64,000 nucleotides of DNA from Papaver somniferum (GCF_003573695.1 NC_039367.1:160162542-160226541), one strand, 5' to 3'; shown: positions 35,702-49,284, counted from the stretch's first letter. Program-made: numbers and translations. Notes: generated by a model not told the origin, from the letters alone.

Positions 35702-36817
35702 TGTAGTTCGTTCTGTGGTGATTCTATACATGTAAAGTTTGTCCCAATCCGATCAGTAACGAGTGAGATATCATTGATAGAAAAGTGGTCATCGAAACTG
35801 TATTTGTGTATTGTCAGTCACGAGTAGTGATTTGTATGAGCTTCGTAAGATAGGTTAGAGTTGGATATAGAAAATATTCAACAGGTAAAAGTTGTTGAGA
35901 GTGACCTTGTGAGTCTACAGAACCAGCAATTGAGCGTTTTGGACATATAATGAAAAAACTAGAGACCATCAAAGTTAGACCCGTTCGCTATTTCAAGAGT
36001 TGGAATTATTTCTGTTCGTGAACTTTTTATGTGAAAATGATTACAAGTGTTCACAAACTGTTTGGGAAAATGATCGAGTCAACTCGGTGAATCTTTGAGT
36101 TAGATTAGCTGAGTCGAGAATCAGACCAAGTCAGATAGGTATAGGGCTGACTCGGTTTAGTGGGCTGGTTTGTTGGACCGGACCAGGTAGGCACGTGCGC
36201 TTAAGGCCAGAATTGTTATATTGAGTTTTTGGACCACTTGTGGTCCCTATAGCTTTCGGTTCCTTCTGCAAAGTTGTAGGGTTTTTCGAGAGATTTCTAA
36301 TGACACCAAATTTGACCCGATTTGGATAATTATATATCAATTTATGCCCTAATTACATATTACCAGGTTGCAGAACTATTGATAGAAATAGAACTGTTAG
36401 TTATTTGACTTAGCTTATAACTATAGACTTGTATGATATTATGTTATGAACCTTGTATGAGCCTATTGGATAAATTCTTAATGTGCTTGTGTGATTAACA
36501 GTCAGTTTATATTAATAACGGTCGATTCAAAGGACGAACCAGTGGATGGAGAATCTCGAGGTAGGCAAGGCTTATCATCAAAAGAGGTGGGAATTGATAA
36601 CGAACTCTCTTGTATTCATTATTGTTTTACAAATCAATCTTGGTGTTGTGAAATTCATGCATATCTTTGTGTGCAATGTTGGTATGAGATGTGAGCCGAC
36701 ACAATATCAGTATTCTATGGCTAGGGCGATACACCGCAATATTACACGGCTAGGGCGATACACCGGAATATTATTCTTTCTTTACATATATTCAGTATTT
36801 TATGGCTAGGGCGATAC
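35702..36817 (+). repeat. gypsy LTR, truncated (U1)
   Basis: Corresponds to the beginning of the LTR at 50978-52647, cut at the unit junction in the third of three GGCTAGGGCGATACACC repeats. The proposed start TGTAGTTCG pairs with the end CGCTACA in U3 but is not confirmed by a second LTR. Confidence 0.45.
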
Positions 36818-37206
36818 ACCCTCATGAGAAGATCCAAAAGAGTAAATTCAAAGAAGTAATGATTTCAAGGTGAAACGGTCAAACTTATCATCAGACTGGA
36901 TAATATTTATTGATGTTTACAAGAAAGAAGATTCGACCATGGGATATGCTTTCATTCTTTATTCAGTGGATGAAAGTGTTGTTTTTCATAATCCCGTCTT
37001 GGTTTTCTTGTGGATGAAGTTTCTGTCAAGGATTGGTGCAAACGGACTTCGAAAATATAGTTGATATATTGGTACTTATAATATCTCACCTGACATACGT
37101 ACATTTATTCCTAAATGGTTTTTTTATATCACTAGTATGCCGAGTACCGACTTTCATGTCAACAGATTAAGAGTTGAAGGGTAATGGTTGGAGACGTCAT
37201 CCATGG

Positions 37207-39131
37207 TGTTTGTACCCTATTAAAATAATGTACTTGCGTGCCGCATAAGCTATTTAATAAGGTCAACTCATGGGTTTATTGAGGAAACCCACAGGGCTTA
37301 TCGAGGAAGCCTAGATTGGACTTATTGAGAAAGTCCGAAGGTTTATTGAGGAAACCAACCCGTGGATTTATTGAGGAAACTCACAGGGCTTATTGAGGAA
37401 GCCCAAACCGGACTTATTGAGGAAGTCCGGAGGGTTATTGAGGAAACCCACAGGGCTTATTGAGGAAGCCCAGACTGGACTTAGGTTGAGTTTGGTAATT
37501 CTTTTCTTTTTTCAAAAGCACTTTCAAAACCTATATATGTCAATAATTTCTGAAATTAGTGTTTGGTAAAAAAAATTAAAGTGCTTTTTATCCAAACCAC
37601 TTCCCAAATTCCTCAACTTTTAAAAGCTGGGGTGGAGAAGCTTTTAAAAGCTACAAAAGCATAAGTTTTAGTCCCACCTAAATTTAATGCTTGATTTATC
37701 TTTTTTATCCCTATTTTATTTTATAAATAACAAAAATTAACCTTAAATATATATAATCATTTTTTCTATTTTCTCTTTGAATATTATTACTTTTTATTTA
37801 CAAACTATTTTATACACCATTTCATTTCCTTTATCAATAATAAAAAGAAAAAGAAATATTAAATGACTATTTAATTAATTTGAGTTTGATTTTTTGTTTG
37901 AAAATTATATATGTATGTATATATTCAAAAGTCGTTAAGTAAAAAAAAAATTTTTTTGACAATCATAATAACAGTAACAATTAGTAAATTTAATATTATA
38001 TATTTATATTTAATAGTAAAAAATTAATTATTTTTAAACCAAATAAAATTGAATGAAACTATTTTCAAATATACGTCCGTTTTTGTCATTTGCTACAACA
38101 ACAATGGTTGAATCTGATATTTTACCAAACATACGTTGACTGCTTTTTTAATCAGCTTTAACTTTAGTTAATATTTTACCAAACGCCAAACTGTTTTTTT
38201 CTCACAGCACAACACATCAACGCATAACAGGAAAGTGCTTTTACAAAAGATGCAGCAATACCAAACTAAGCCTTATTGAGGAAGTCCGGAGGTTTATTGA
38301 GGAAACCAACCCGTGGGTTTATTGAGGAAACCCGCGGGTCTTATTGAGGAAGCCAAGACCGGACTTATTGAGGAAACCAACCCGTGGGTTTATTGAGGAA
38401 ACCCACGGGGCTTATTGGGGAAGCCCAGAACGGACGTATTGAGGAAGTCTGGAGTTTTATTGAAGAAACCAACCCGTGGGTTTATTGAGGAAATCCACAG
38501 GGCTTATCGAGGAAGCCCAGACCGGACTTATTGAGGAAGTTCGTAGGTTTATTGAGGAAACCCACATGTCTTATTGAGGAAGCCCAATACGGTTTATTGT
38601 GAGCACATGGCTTATATAGAAGCCCAAAAGACTTATCTGGAAGTCATTTTGGGATAGACACAAATCTTGGGAGATAGATAAGAATCTTCCAAGATAGATA
38701 CAAATCTTCCAAGATAGATACAAATCTTATGAAGATATACAAAGATCTTTCAAAATAAACTCAAATCATGTGAAGATATACAAAAATATCTCAAGATAGA
38801 CATGGATCTTCAAGGATAGACACAAATAAGGATAAGTACAAATTTAGGGTTATTATGGAACCAAATTAGGGTTTTTTTCCTTTAAATAGAAGTCAAAATC
38901 CAACTCAAAGGAAAGGAATTCTGGGTTAGCTAACCATACCACAACTATTGTAATCTCATATCAATAAAATATTTCTCCCTACGGGGATTCATCCGTGGAC
39001 GTAGGCATCAATGACCAAACAACGTTAAATTCTTTGTGTCTATTTATCTTTCATGCGTTTTTAGCCCTAATTTCACATCAAATCATCATCACAATCATGT
39101 TTTTGCCTAGAATTTATTTTGGGTACGAACA
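37207..39131 (+). repeat. Tat-like 5' LTR in U2, with MITE
   Basis: Same termini, MITE site and LINE flank as in U0 and U1. Confidence 0.88.
37484..38272. mobile_element. same MITE in U2 (789 bp)
   Basis: Same TIRs and TTA flanks (37481-37483 and 38273-38275). Confidence 0.82.
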
Positions 39132-39216
39132 TTGGCGTCGACTAAGGGGACTGAGCAGCAATCGTGTTCCTCCATTGAGAATTGTTTTCCAAGCGTTTTT
39201 GAAAATTAGGGTTTTA

Positions 39217-39433
39217 GAAACGTTGTGAAGAAAAGTTGTAGAAAGTCTCCAAAACGTTACGAAGAAACAGTTGCAGAAAGTCTCGAAAACGTTGTGAAGA
39301 AAAGGTTGCAGAAAATCTCAGAAAAGTTGCGATCTAAAATTGAAGAAAGTCTCGGAAACGTCGTGATCCAGAATTGAATAAACGGCAACAAAGGTGCAAC
39401 GTCGTGATCCAGAGTTGAGTAAACGGCAACAAA
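39217..39433 (+). repeat. leader repeats (U2)
   Basis: Same array as in U1, including the GTTGTAG variant. Confidence 0.75.
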
Positions 39434-39822
39434 AATGCCTGCGCAAGATCGAAATATCTGGGCAATTAATGTCCCTAGTTAGGAACAGGAGCTACCTGCA
39501 TTCGAATAAGGTAATTCTCTGAAATCAAAGTCTAGTTATTATTAACTTAATTGAGACATTAGAGTTTCTTGAGAAGGATGGAAAAGTGATTAAAAGGTTT
39601 TTCAATTAAAGTGGAAAACAAATAAATATGAAAAAGGTAAAGTGACAGTTGGGCACCAACTCCAAAATCCGATCGAACGGTGCTAGCAAGGAATACATCT
39701 GCGAAAGAAAACATTAACAGTGCAACGAAGAGCACATTTATCAAAGCATGAAAGTGGGACATCAAGATCCTAAAGAAGCCTACAGAGAATGGAGAAATAA
39801 TTTTTAAAATATTAACTACTCG

Positions 39823-40251
39823 TCACGATCCTTTTGGTTCTTCATCTCCAGAAGGGTCGTATGGTTCCTCATCACTGCAAGAATCATTGGCATTCCCTCC
39901 ATACCCATGAGCTCGAGCGCGTCTGAGACGAGTACGAATACGATCACGCTGTCCGTGCATGACCTCCAGAGCTTCATCAACCTCAACATTTTTAATCTCG
40001 AGAGCACCAAGATGATCTTTAAGCCTTGCGTTGTCATATTGATAATTCTATAATGCAAGCTCCTGGATCCTTTCCCGGTTGGCTATGGACTCTGAACAAA
40101 GTTGTCCAGTTCTCTGAAGGAGGGAAAGCCCCTGAAAATAGCAAGGAGTCGTAGGAGTGATTGTCAGCAGGCGGCATATGCCCGATTTGACGATTCCACG
40201 AGCAACATCAACATCGGGATCACTCACGAAAGAGTCCCTATAATTATACAA
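39823..40251 (-). pseudogene. antisense extra ORF (U2)
   Basis: Copy of the U0 antisense ORF, same TAG. Confidence 0.6.
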
Positions 40252-41229
40252 GAGCTGCTTGGCTTATATGTATACATTATAGGAAGAAAGGGGTCATCGG
40301 TGCTAGGGAGACGAGGAAGGGGTGACGGCATACGGGGCGAAGTTGCTAGAGTATTGTAAGGATCCTCAAGCTCGTCAACGCTATTAGACTAATCGAGAGA
40401 CGAATTAGTCGATAATAATGATTAGTTAAGACAAACGTTAATTAATAGGAATTAATCTAACAACGATTTAGATACGAAATTAGTACCGTTGGATAGATCT
40501 CGAAAGATTACGCGAAATGGACTACAAGAACGCGACATTCGGATGTTGGACGAGAAAGATATCACTTCCGGAAATTAGAACTGGGCATCGTTTGACTTTT
40601 ACCGCGACCGTTGACTTTCCATTCCCGTTGACCGGACCTTTTAATCTAGCTGGACCTCTGATTAGTGATTAGGTTGTCCCTTAATAATTTTATAGAGTTG
40701 GTTGATAGTAAAACTTGATTTAACCTAAATTAGATTAATTAAGTAATTAAACCCAATTAGTTAATTAGTAGTGTTAATGGAATCGGATATTTTGTGTTTC
40801 AAACTTATCATCGGTAAGTAGGAGGTGTATTTGAGATAAGGGAAATAGGACACCTACAGTTGAGTTTCTAGAATAAGAATTGTGTTATAAAGCTATCTAA
40901 GTTCTTTCCTTATCAACGACTATTCTTAGTTCTAAGAGTAAGATAGATAACTATAGAGAGTTAGAGAGATAGTTACCCACTGATTACAAGCAATAAAGAT
41001 ATGAAGAGAAGGATAGAGCTGTGCTGATATGATCGAACACGATGATGATGTTGACTTTGTTAATGGAGGATAGAAATATGTCTTGGATTTGATGATAATT
41101 TTCTCGAGAAGAAATGTTCCTCTTGTCTAGAATATATATAAACCATATAATATCTTTTGTGTTTACAACCCAAGTAAATGGAGATAATCTCCTAAAGGTA
41201 AATAAGGCAAGAGGAAGATATAGAGTCTA

Positions 41230-41838
41230 TTACACCCCCTTAGTCTGAGCGGGAGAGGAACAAACGCTAAGACTAGAACGAAAGCGAACAAATAGCTGTC
41301 GAGGAAGCCCCTTGGTAAAGATGTCAGCATATTGGTTCACAGACGGAACATGTAAGACTTGAATGTCACTAATACGAACTCGTTCACGAACAAAATGTAT
41401 ATCAATCTCCACATGTTTGGTGCGTTGATGTTGAACAGGATCTCCAGACATATATATCGCACTTACATTGTCACAGTAAACAATAGTAGCACGTCATAGA
41501 GGTAGTCAGAGCTCTAGAAGAAGATTGCGAAGCCATGTTGTTTCAGCAACCGCATTTGCTACTCCTCGGTATTCAGCTTCAGCACTGGATCGAGAGACTG
41601 TTCCTTGACGCTTGGAGGACCAGGAGATAAGATTGTCACCAAGAAAGACACAAAAACCATATGTCGATCGTCGAGAATCAGGAGAACCCGCCCAGTCGGC
41701 ATCAAAGTATACTGTTAAGCCAGAGATAGAGGAGACCGAGAGAAATAGTCTGTGGTTGATGGTGCCCTGAAGATACCGAAGGATTCGCTTGAGGGCATGC
41801 ATGTGAGATTCACGAGGATCATGCATATATAGACACAA
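41230..41838 (-). pseudogene. Ty1/copia RNase H fragment (U2)
   Basis: Same as in U1, with the same internal stop and a few substitutions. Part of it is repeated at 42391-42662 by an assembly overlap. Confidence 0.85.
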
Positions 41839-41967
41839 AAAAGATTATTATCTTGGCTAAAATATATATAAAACCATGTAATATCTTTTGTGTTTACAAC
41901 CCAAGTAAATGGAGATAATCTCCTAAAAGTAACTGCAGTGGACGACTAAACCCAAATATTTGATCCA

Positions 41968-41977
41968 NNNNNNNNNN
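41968..41977. other. assembly gap (10 N)
   Basis: Falls after ATTTGATCCA at the beginning of the hairpin-rich insertion, the same site as the gap at 50023. Confidence 0.99.
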
Positions 41978-42380
41978 AAAAAAAAATTTTTTTGACAATC
42001 ATAATAACAGTAACAATTAGTAAATTTAATATTATATATTTATATTTAATAGTAAAAAATTAATTATTTTTAAACCAAATAAAATTGAATGAAACTATTT
42101 TCAAATATACGTCCGTTTTTGTCATTTGCTACAACAACAATGGTTGAATCTGATATTTTACCAAACATACGTTGACTGCTTTTTTAATCAGCTTTAACTT
42201 TAGTTAATATTTTACCAAACGCCAAACTGTTTTTTTCTCACAGCACAACACATCAACGCATAACAGGAAAGTGCTTTTACAAAAGATGCAGCAATACCAA
42301 ACTAAGCCTTATTGAGGAAGTCCGGAGGTTTATTGAGGAAACCAACCCGTGGGTTTATTGAGGAAACCCGCGGGTCTTAT
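41978..42380. other. displaced contig piece (MITE 3' part plus LTR)
   Basis: 403 bp between two 10-N gaps. It equals a segment of the MITE 3' part (to 42308) followed by LTR hairpin array, and contains the GGTCTTAT phrase of the 5' LTRs. It is out of place between two copies of copia RNase H sequence, so it is most likely a scaffolding error. Confidence 0.85.
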
Positions 42381-42390
42381 NNNNNNNNNN
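42381..42390. other. assembly gap (10 N)
   Basis: Right border of the displaced 403-bp piece. Confidence 0.99.
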
Positions 42391-42662
42391 CGGTATTCAG
42401 CTTCAGCACTGGATCGAGAGACTGTTCCTTGACGCTTGGAGGACCAGGAGATAAGATTGTCACCAAGAAAGACACAAAAACCATATGTCGATCGTCGAGA
42501 ATCAGGAGAACCCGCCCAGTCGGCATCAAAGTATACTGTTAAGCCAGAGATAGAGGAGACCGAGAGAAATAGTCTGTGGTTGATGGTGCCCTGAAGATAC
42601 CGAAGGATTCGCTTGAGGGCATGCATGTGAGATTCACGAGGATCATGCATATATAGACACAA
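42391..42662 (-). pseudogene. Ty1/copia RNase H fragment, assembly duplicate
   Basis: Identical to 41567-41838. The identity continues to 42791, exactly the point where the previous contig stopped, so this is an unmerged contig overlap rather than a biological copy. Confidence 0.85.
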
Positions 42663-42756
42663 AAAAGATTATTATCTTGGCTAAAATATATATAAAACCA
42701 TGTAATATCTTTTGTGTTTACAACCCAAGTAAATGGAGATAATCTCCTAAAAGTAA

Positions 42757-43452
42757 CTGCAGTGGACGACTAAACCCAAATATTTGATCCAATGGACAGG
42801 CGTAGTGGGACGGACTATCGATCAAAATTTGATCAAAGACTAAAACCCAAACCAAATTTGGTCGACGACCAAGACCAAACCCAAATATAGTCGGGCGTTG
42901 ATATAATTTGATCCTACACAACGGGCGTTGATATAATGTCCGCCACTCATCGCGCGTTCGTAAAGTTGACGCCTGATGCAGGGGCGTTGGTAAAGAATTC
43001 GTCTGTAACGGGCGTAGATAAAGCTTACACCTGGCATGGGGAGTTTATATAGATTACGCCTGGCATGGGGCGTTTATATAGATTACGCATGATTTGGGGC
43101 GTTTATATAGAATTCGCTTGATGCAGGGGCGTTCATATACTTAACGCCTGTACCTTAAATTTTGAATAAGATTTGCTTGGGGCGGGCTTTATACCTCCGC
43201 CCCTTTTTTTTTTTTTTTTGGAATCTCACTGACCAGGCGTAATCTATATAAACGCCCCATGCCAGGCGTAATCTATATAAACACCCCATGCCAGGCGTAA
43301 GCTTTATCAACGCTTGACGTTAAGGCGAACATTATACTAACGTCCGATCAAATTTACTCTTTTCCCACTACGCCACATGACGGACTAAATCCAAATTTGA
43401 TCTTTTTTTTAGTCTTTGGTCTTTGGTTATACCCGTACCATTGTGGACGCTC
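42757..43452. mobile_element. hairpin-rich insertion (U2)
   Basis: Copy of the U1 insertion with the same hairpin. The preceding contig copy at 41932-41967 holds only its first 36 bp. Confidence 0.6.
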
Positions 43453-43756
43453 TAAAGGTAAATAAAGCAAGAGAATAATATAAAGTCTATTAATATGTAT
43501 GGTGTTCTTGGTGATTATCATTAGGCGGAGATGATGCAAACTAGCTAAACTATTCAAGGTAAACCTTTTAATTCATCCTATGTTATTTATAACGTTTTGG
43601 GTTGTTGCTAGATACAAGAATTAGTGAGAAGAACCAATCATATGTTTGATGCATGGAATTCATGATTTTATGTGGTATTTTGTTAACTGGTCAATATGTA
43701 TGTAATCCATTAAGTACCTTAGAGACGTAGTTAGACGTTGCTCTATAAACAACACT

Positions 43757-44872
43757 TGTAGTTCGTTCTGTGGTGATTCTATACATGTAAAGTTTGTCCC
43801 AATCCGATCAGTAACGAGTGAGATATCATTGATAGAAAAGTGGTCATCGAAACTGTATTTGTGTATTGTCAGTCACGAGTAGTGATTTGTATGAGCTTCG
43901 TAAGATAGGTTAGAGTTGGATATAGAAAATATTCAACAGGTAAAAGTTGTTGAGAGTGACCTTGTGAGTCTACAGAACCAGCAATTGAGCGTTTTGGACA
44001 TATAATGAAAAAACTAGAGACCATCAAAGTTAGACCCGTTCGCTATTTCAAGAGTTGGAATTATTTCTGTTCGTGAACTTTTTATGTGAAAATGATTACA
44101 AGTGTTCACAAACTGTTTGGGAAAATGATCGAGTCAACTCGGTGAATCTTTGAGTTAGATTAGCTGAGTCGAGAATCAGACCAAGTCAGATAGGTATAGG
44201 GCTGACTCGGTTTAGTGGGCTGGTTTGTTGGACCGGACCAGGTAGGCACGTGCGCTTAAGGCCAGAATTGTTATATTGAGTTTTTGGACCACTTGTGGTC
44301 CCTATAGCTTTCGGTTCCTTCTGCAAAGTTGTAGGGTTTTTCGAGAGATTTCTAATGACACCAAATTTGACCCGATTTGGATAATTATATATCAATTTAT
44401 GCCCTAATTACATATTACCAGGTTGCAGAACTATTGATAGAAATAGAACTGTTAGTTATTTGACTTAGCTTATAACTATAGACTTGTATGATATTATGTT
44501 ATGAACCTTGTATGAGCCTATTGGATAAATTCTTAATGTGCTTGTGTGATTAACAGTCAGTTTATATTAATAACGGTCGATTCAAAGGACGAACCAGTGG
44601 ATGGAGAATCTCGAGGTAGGCAAGGCTTATCATCAAAAGAGGTGGGAATTGATAACGAACTCTCTTGTATTCATTATTGTTTTACAAATCAATCTTGGTG
44701 TTGTGAAATTCATGCATATCTTTGTGTGCAATGTTGGTATGAGATGTGAGCCGACACAATATCAGTATTCTATGGCTAGGGCGATACACCGCAATATTAC
44801 ACGGCTAGGGCGATACACCGGAATATTATTCTTTCTTTACATATATTCAGTATTTTATGGCTAGGGCGATAC
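43757..44872 (+). repeat. gypsy LTR, truncated (U2)
   Basis: As in U1, cut at the same base at the U2/U3 junction. Confidence 0.45.
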
Positions 44873-45261
44873 ACCCTCATGAGAAGATCCAAAAGAGTAA
44901 ATTCAAAGAAGTAATGATTTCAAGGTGAAACGGTCAAACTTATCATCAGACTGGATAATATTTATTGATGTTTACAAGAAAGAAGATTCGACCATGGGAT
45001 ATGCTTTCATTCTTTATTCAGTGGATGAAAGTGTTGTTTTTCATAATCCCGTCTTGGTTTTCTTGTGGATGAAGTTTCTGTCAAGGATTGGTGCAAACGG
45101 ACTTCGAAAATATAGTTGATATATTGGTACTTATAATATCTCACCTGACATACGTACATTTATTCCTAAATGGTTTTTTTATATCACTAGTATGCCGAGT
45201 ACCGACTTTCATGTCAACAGATTAAGAGTTGAAGGGTAATGGTTGGAGACGTCATCCATGG

Positions 45262-47186
45262 TGTTTGTACCCTATTAAAATAATGTACGTGCGTGCCGCA
45301 TAAGCTATTTAATAGTGTCAACTCATGGGTTTATTGAGGAAACCCACAGGGCTTATCGAGGAAGCCTAGATTGGACTTATTGAGAAAGTCCGAAGGTTTA
45401 TTGAGGAAACCAACCCGTGGATTTATTGAGGAAACTCACAGGGCTTATTGAGGAAGCCCAAACCGGACTTATTGAGGAAGTCCGGAGGGTTATTGAGGAA
45501 ACCCACAGGGCTTATTGAGGAAGCCCAGACTGGACTTAGGTTGAGTTTGGTAATTCTTTTCTTTTTTCAAAAGCACTTTCAAAACCTATATATGTCAATA
45601 ATTTCTGAAATTAGTGTTTGGTAAAAAAAATTAAAGTGCTTTTTATCCAAACCACTTCCCAAATTCCTCAACTTTTAAAAGCTGGGGTGGAGAAGCTTTT
45701 AAAAGCTACAAAAGCATAAGTTTTAGTCCCACCTAAATTTAATGCTTGATTTATCTTTTTTATCCCTATTTTATTTTATAAATAACAAAAATTAACCTTA
45801 AATATATATAATCATTTTTTCTATTTTCTCTTTGAATATTATTACTTTTTATTTACAAACTATTTTATACACCATTTCATTTCCTTTATCAATAATAAAA
45901 AGAAAAAGAAATATTAAATGACTATTTAATTAATTTGAGTTTGATTTTTTGTTTGAAAATTATATATGTATGTATATATTCAAAAGTCGTTAAGTAAAAA
46001 AAAAATTTTTTTGACAATCATAATAACAGTAACAATTAGTAAATTTAATATTATATATTTATATTTAATAGTAAAAAATTAATTATTTTTAAACCAAATA
46101 AAATTGAATGAAACTATTTTCAAATATACGTCCGTTTTTGTCATTTGCTACAACAACAATGGTTGAATCTGATATTTTACCAAACATACGTTGACTGCTT
46201 TTTTAATCAGCTTTAACTTTAGTTAATATTTTACCAAACGCCAAACTGTTTTTTTCTCACAGCACAACACATCAACGCATAACAGGAAAGTGCTTTTACA
46301 AAAGATGCAGCAATACCAAACTAAGCCTTATTGAGGAAGTCCGGAGGTTTATTGAGGAAACCAACCCGTGGGTTTATTGAGGAAACCCGCGGGTCTTATG
46401 GAGGAAGCCCAGACCGGACTTATTGAGGAAACCAACCCGTGGGTTTATTGAGGAAACCCACGGGGCTTATTGGGGAAGCCCAGAACGGACGTATTGAGGA
46501 AGTCTGGAGTTTTATTGAGGAAACCAACCCGTGGGTTTATTGAGGAAACCCACAGGGCTTATCGAGGAAGCCCAGACAGGACTTATTGAGGAAGTTCGTA
46601 GGTTTATTGAGGAAACCCACATGTCTTATTGAGGAAGCCCAATACGGTTTATTGTGAGCACATGGCTTATATAGAAGCCCAAAAGACTTATCTGGAAGTC
46701 ATTTTGGGATAGACACAAATCTTGGGAGATAGATAAGAATCTTCCAAGATAGATACAAATCTTCCAAGATAGATACAAATCTTATGAAGATATACAAAGA
46801 TCTTTCAAAATAAACTCAAATCATGTGAAGATATACAAAAATATCTCAAGATAGACATGGATCTTCAAGGATAGACACAAATAAGGATAAGTACAAATTT
46901 AGGGTTATTATGGAACCAAATTAGGGTTTTTTTCCTTTAAATAGAAGTCAAAATCCAACTCAAAGGAAAGGAATTCTGGGTTAGCTAACCATACCACAAC
47001 TATTGTAATCTCATATCAATAAAATATTTCTCCCTACGGGGATTCATCCGTGGACGTAGGCATCAATGACCAAACAACGTTAAATTCTTTGTGTCTATTT
47101 ATCTTTCATGCGTTTTTAGCCCTAATTTCACATCAAATCATCATCACAATCATGTTTTTGCCTAGAATTTATTTTGGGTACGAACA
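45262..47186 (+). repeat. Tat-like 5' LTR in U3, with MITE
   Basis: Same termini, MITE site and LINE flank as in the other units. Confidence 0.88.
45539..46327. mobile_element. same MITE in U3 (789 bp)
   Basis: Same TIRs and TTA flanks (45536-45538 and 46328-46330). Confidence 0.82.
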
Positions 47187-47271
47187 TTGGCGTCGACTAA
47201 GGGGACTGAGCAGCAATCGTGTTCCTCCATTGAGAATTGTTTTCCAAGCGTTTTTGAAAATTAGGGTTTTA

Positions 47272-47488
47272 GAAACGTTGTGAAGAAAAGTTGTAGAAAG
47301 TCTCCAAAACGTTACGAAGAAACAGTTGCAGAAAGTCTCGAAAACGTTGTGAAGAAAAGGTTGCAGAAAATCTCAGAAAAGTTGCGATCTAAAATTGAAG
47401 AAAGTCTCGGAAACGTCGTGATCCAGAATTGAATAAACGGCAACAAAGGTGCAACGTCGTGATCCAGAGTTGAGTAAACGGCAACAAA
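47272..47488 (+). repeat. leader repeats (U3)
   Basis: Same array as in U1 and U2. Confidence 0.75.
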
Positions 47489-47877
47489 AATGCCTGCGCA
47501 AGATCGAAATATCTGGGCAATTAATGTCCCTAGTTAGGAACAGGAGCTACCTGCATTCGAATAAGGTAATTCTCTGAAATCAAAGTCTAGTTATTATTAA
47601 CTTAATTGAGACATTAGAGTTTCTTGAGAAGGATGGAAAAGTGATTAAAAGGTTTTTCAATTAAAGTGGAAAACAAATAAATATGAAAAAGGTAAAGTGA
47701 CAGTTGGGCACCAACTCCAAAATCCGATCGAACGGTGCTAGCAAGGAATACATCTGCGAAAGAAAACATTAACAGTGCAACGAAGAGCACATTTATCAAA
47801 GCATGAAAGTGGGACATCAAGATCCTAAAGAAGCCTACAGAGAATGGAGAAATAATTTTTAAAATATTAACTACTCG

Positions 47878-48306
47878 TCACGATCCTTTTGGTTCTTCAT
47901 CTCCAGAAGGGTCGTATGGTTCCTCATCACTGCAAGAATCATTGGCATTCCCTCCATACCCATGAGCTCGAGCGCGTCTGAGACGAGTACGAATACGATC
48001 ACGCTGTCCGTGCATGACCTCCAGAGCTTCATCAACCTCAACATTTTTAATCTCGAGAGCACCAAGATGATCTTTAAGCCTTGCGTTGTCATATTGATAA
48101 TTCTATAATGCAAGCTCCTGGATCCTTTCCCGGTTGGCTATGGACTCTGAACAAAGTTGTCCAGTTCTCTGAAGGAGGGAAAGCCCCTGAAAATAGCAAG
48201 GAGTCGTAGGAGTGATTGTCAGCAGGCGGCATATGCCCGATTTGACGATTCCACGAGCAACATCAACATCGGGATCACTCACGAAAGAGTCCCTATAATT
48301 ATACAA
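47878..48306 (-). pseudogene. antisense extra ORF (U3)
   Basis: Copy of the U0 antisense ORF, same TAG. Confidence 0.6.
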
Positions 48307-49284
48307 GAGCTGCTTGGCTTATATGTATACATTATAGGAAGAAAGGGGTCATCGGTGCTAGGGAGACGAGGAAGGGGTGACGGCGTACGGGGCGAAGTTG
48401 CTAGAGTATTGTAAGGATCCTCAAGCTCGTCAACGCTATTAGACTAATCGAGAGACGAATTAGTCGATAATAATGATTAGTTAAGACAAACGTTAATTAA
48501 TAGGAATTAATCTAACAACGATTTAGATACGAAATTAGTACCGTTGGATAGATCTCGAAAGATTACGCGAAATGGACTACAAGAACGCGACATTCGGATG
48601 TTGGACGAGAAAGATACCACTTCCGGAGATTAGAACTGGGCATCGTTTGACTTTTACCGCGACCGTTGACTTTCCATTCCCGTTGACCGGACCTTTTAAT
48701 CTAGCTGGACCTCTGATTAGTGATTAGGTTGTCCCTTAATAATTTTATAGAGTTGGTTGATAGTAAAACTTGATTTAACCTAAATTAGATTAATTAAGTA
48801 ATTAAACCCAATTAGTTAATTAGTAGTGTTAATGGAATCGGATATTTTGTGTTTCAAACTTATCATCCGTAAGTAGGAGGTGTATTTGAGATAAGGGAAA
48901 TAGGACACCTACAGTTGAGTTTCTAGAATAAGAATGGTGTTATAAAGCTATCTAAGTTCTTTCCTTATCAACGACTATTCTTAGTTCTAAGAGTAAGATA
49001 GATAACTATAGAGAGTTAGAGAGATAGTTACCCACTGATTACAAGCAATAAAGATATGAAGAGAAGGATAGAGCTGTGCTGATATGATCGAACACGATGA
49101 TGATGTTGACTTTGTTAATGGAGGATAGAAATATGTCTTGGATTTGATGATAATTTTCTCGAGAAGAAATGTTCCTCTTGTCTAGAATATATATAAACCA
49201 TATAATATCTTTTGTGTTTACAACCCAAGCAAATGGAGATAATCTCCTAAAGGTAAATAAGGCAAGAGGAAGATATAGAGTCTA

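Larger units (their letters stand above)
29610..36817 (+). repeat. tandem unit U1 (7208 bp, complete)
   Basis: The only gap-free complete unit. It starts ACCCTCATGAG and ends within a GGCTAGGGCGATACACC repeat, where the next unit begins without a gap. Compared with the others it lacks 23 bp inside the MITE. Confidence 0.92.
36818..44872 (+). repeat. tandem unit U2 (8055 bp as assembled)
   Basis: The excess over U1 is explained by an assembly fault. 41567-41967 and 42391-42791 are the same 401 bp, and between them a displaced 403-bp piece (41978-42380) is bounded by two 10-N gaps. Removing these gives about 7231 bp. Confidence 0.88.

Noticed and set aside
42312..42542. Fusion ORFs crossing N gaps at 42381 and 50023
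   Set aside because: Artefacts of joining unrelated contig ends through N codons.
26478..47186. Four independent insertions of the Tat-like LTR
   Set aside because: All carry the same LINE flank, the same MITE at the same base, and the same downstream sequence, so they are copies of one insertion.
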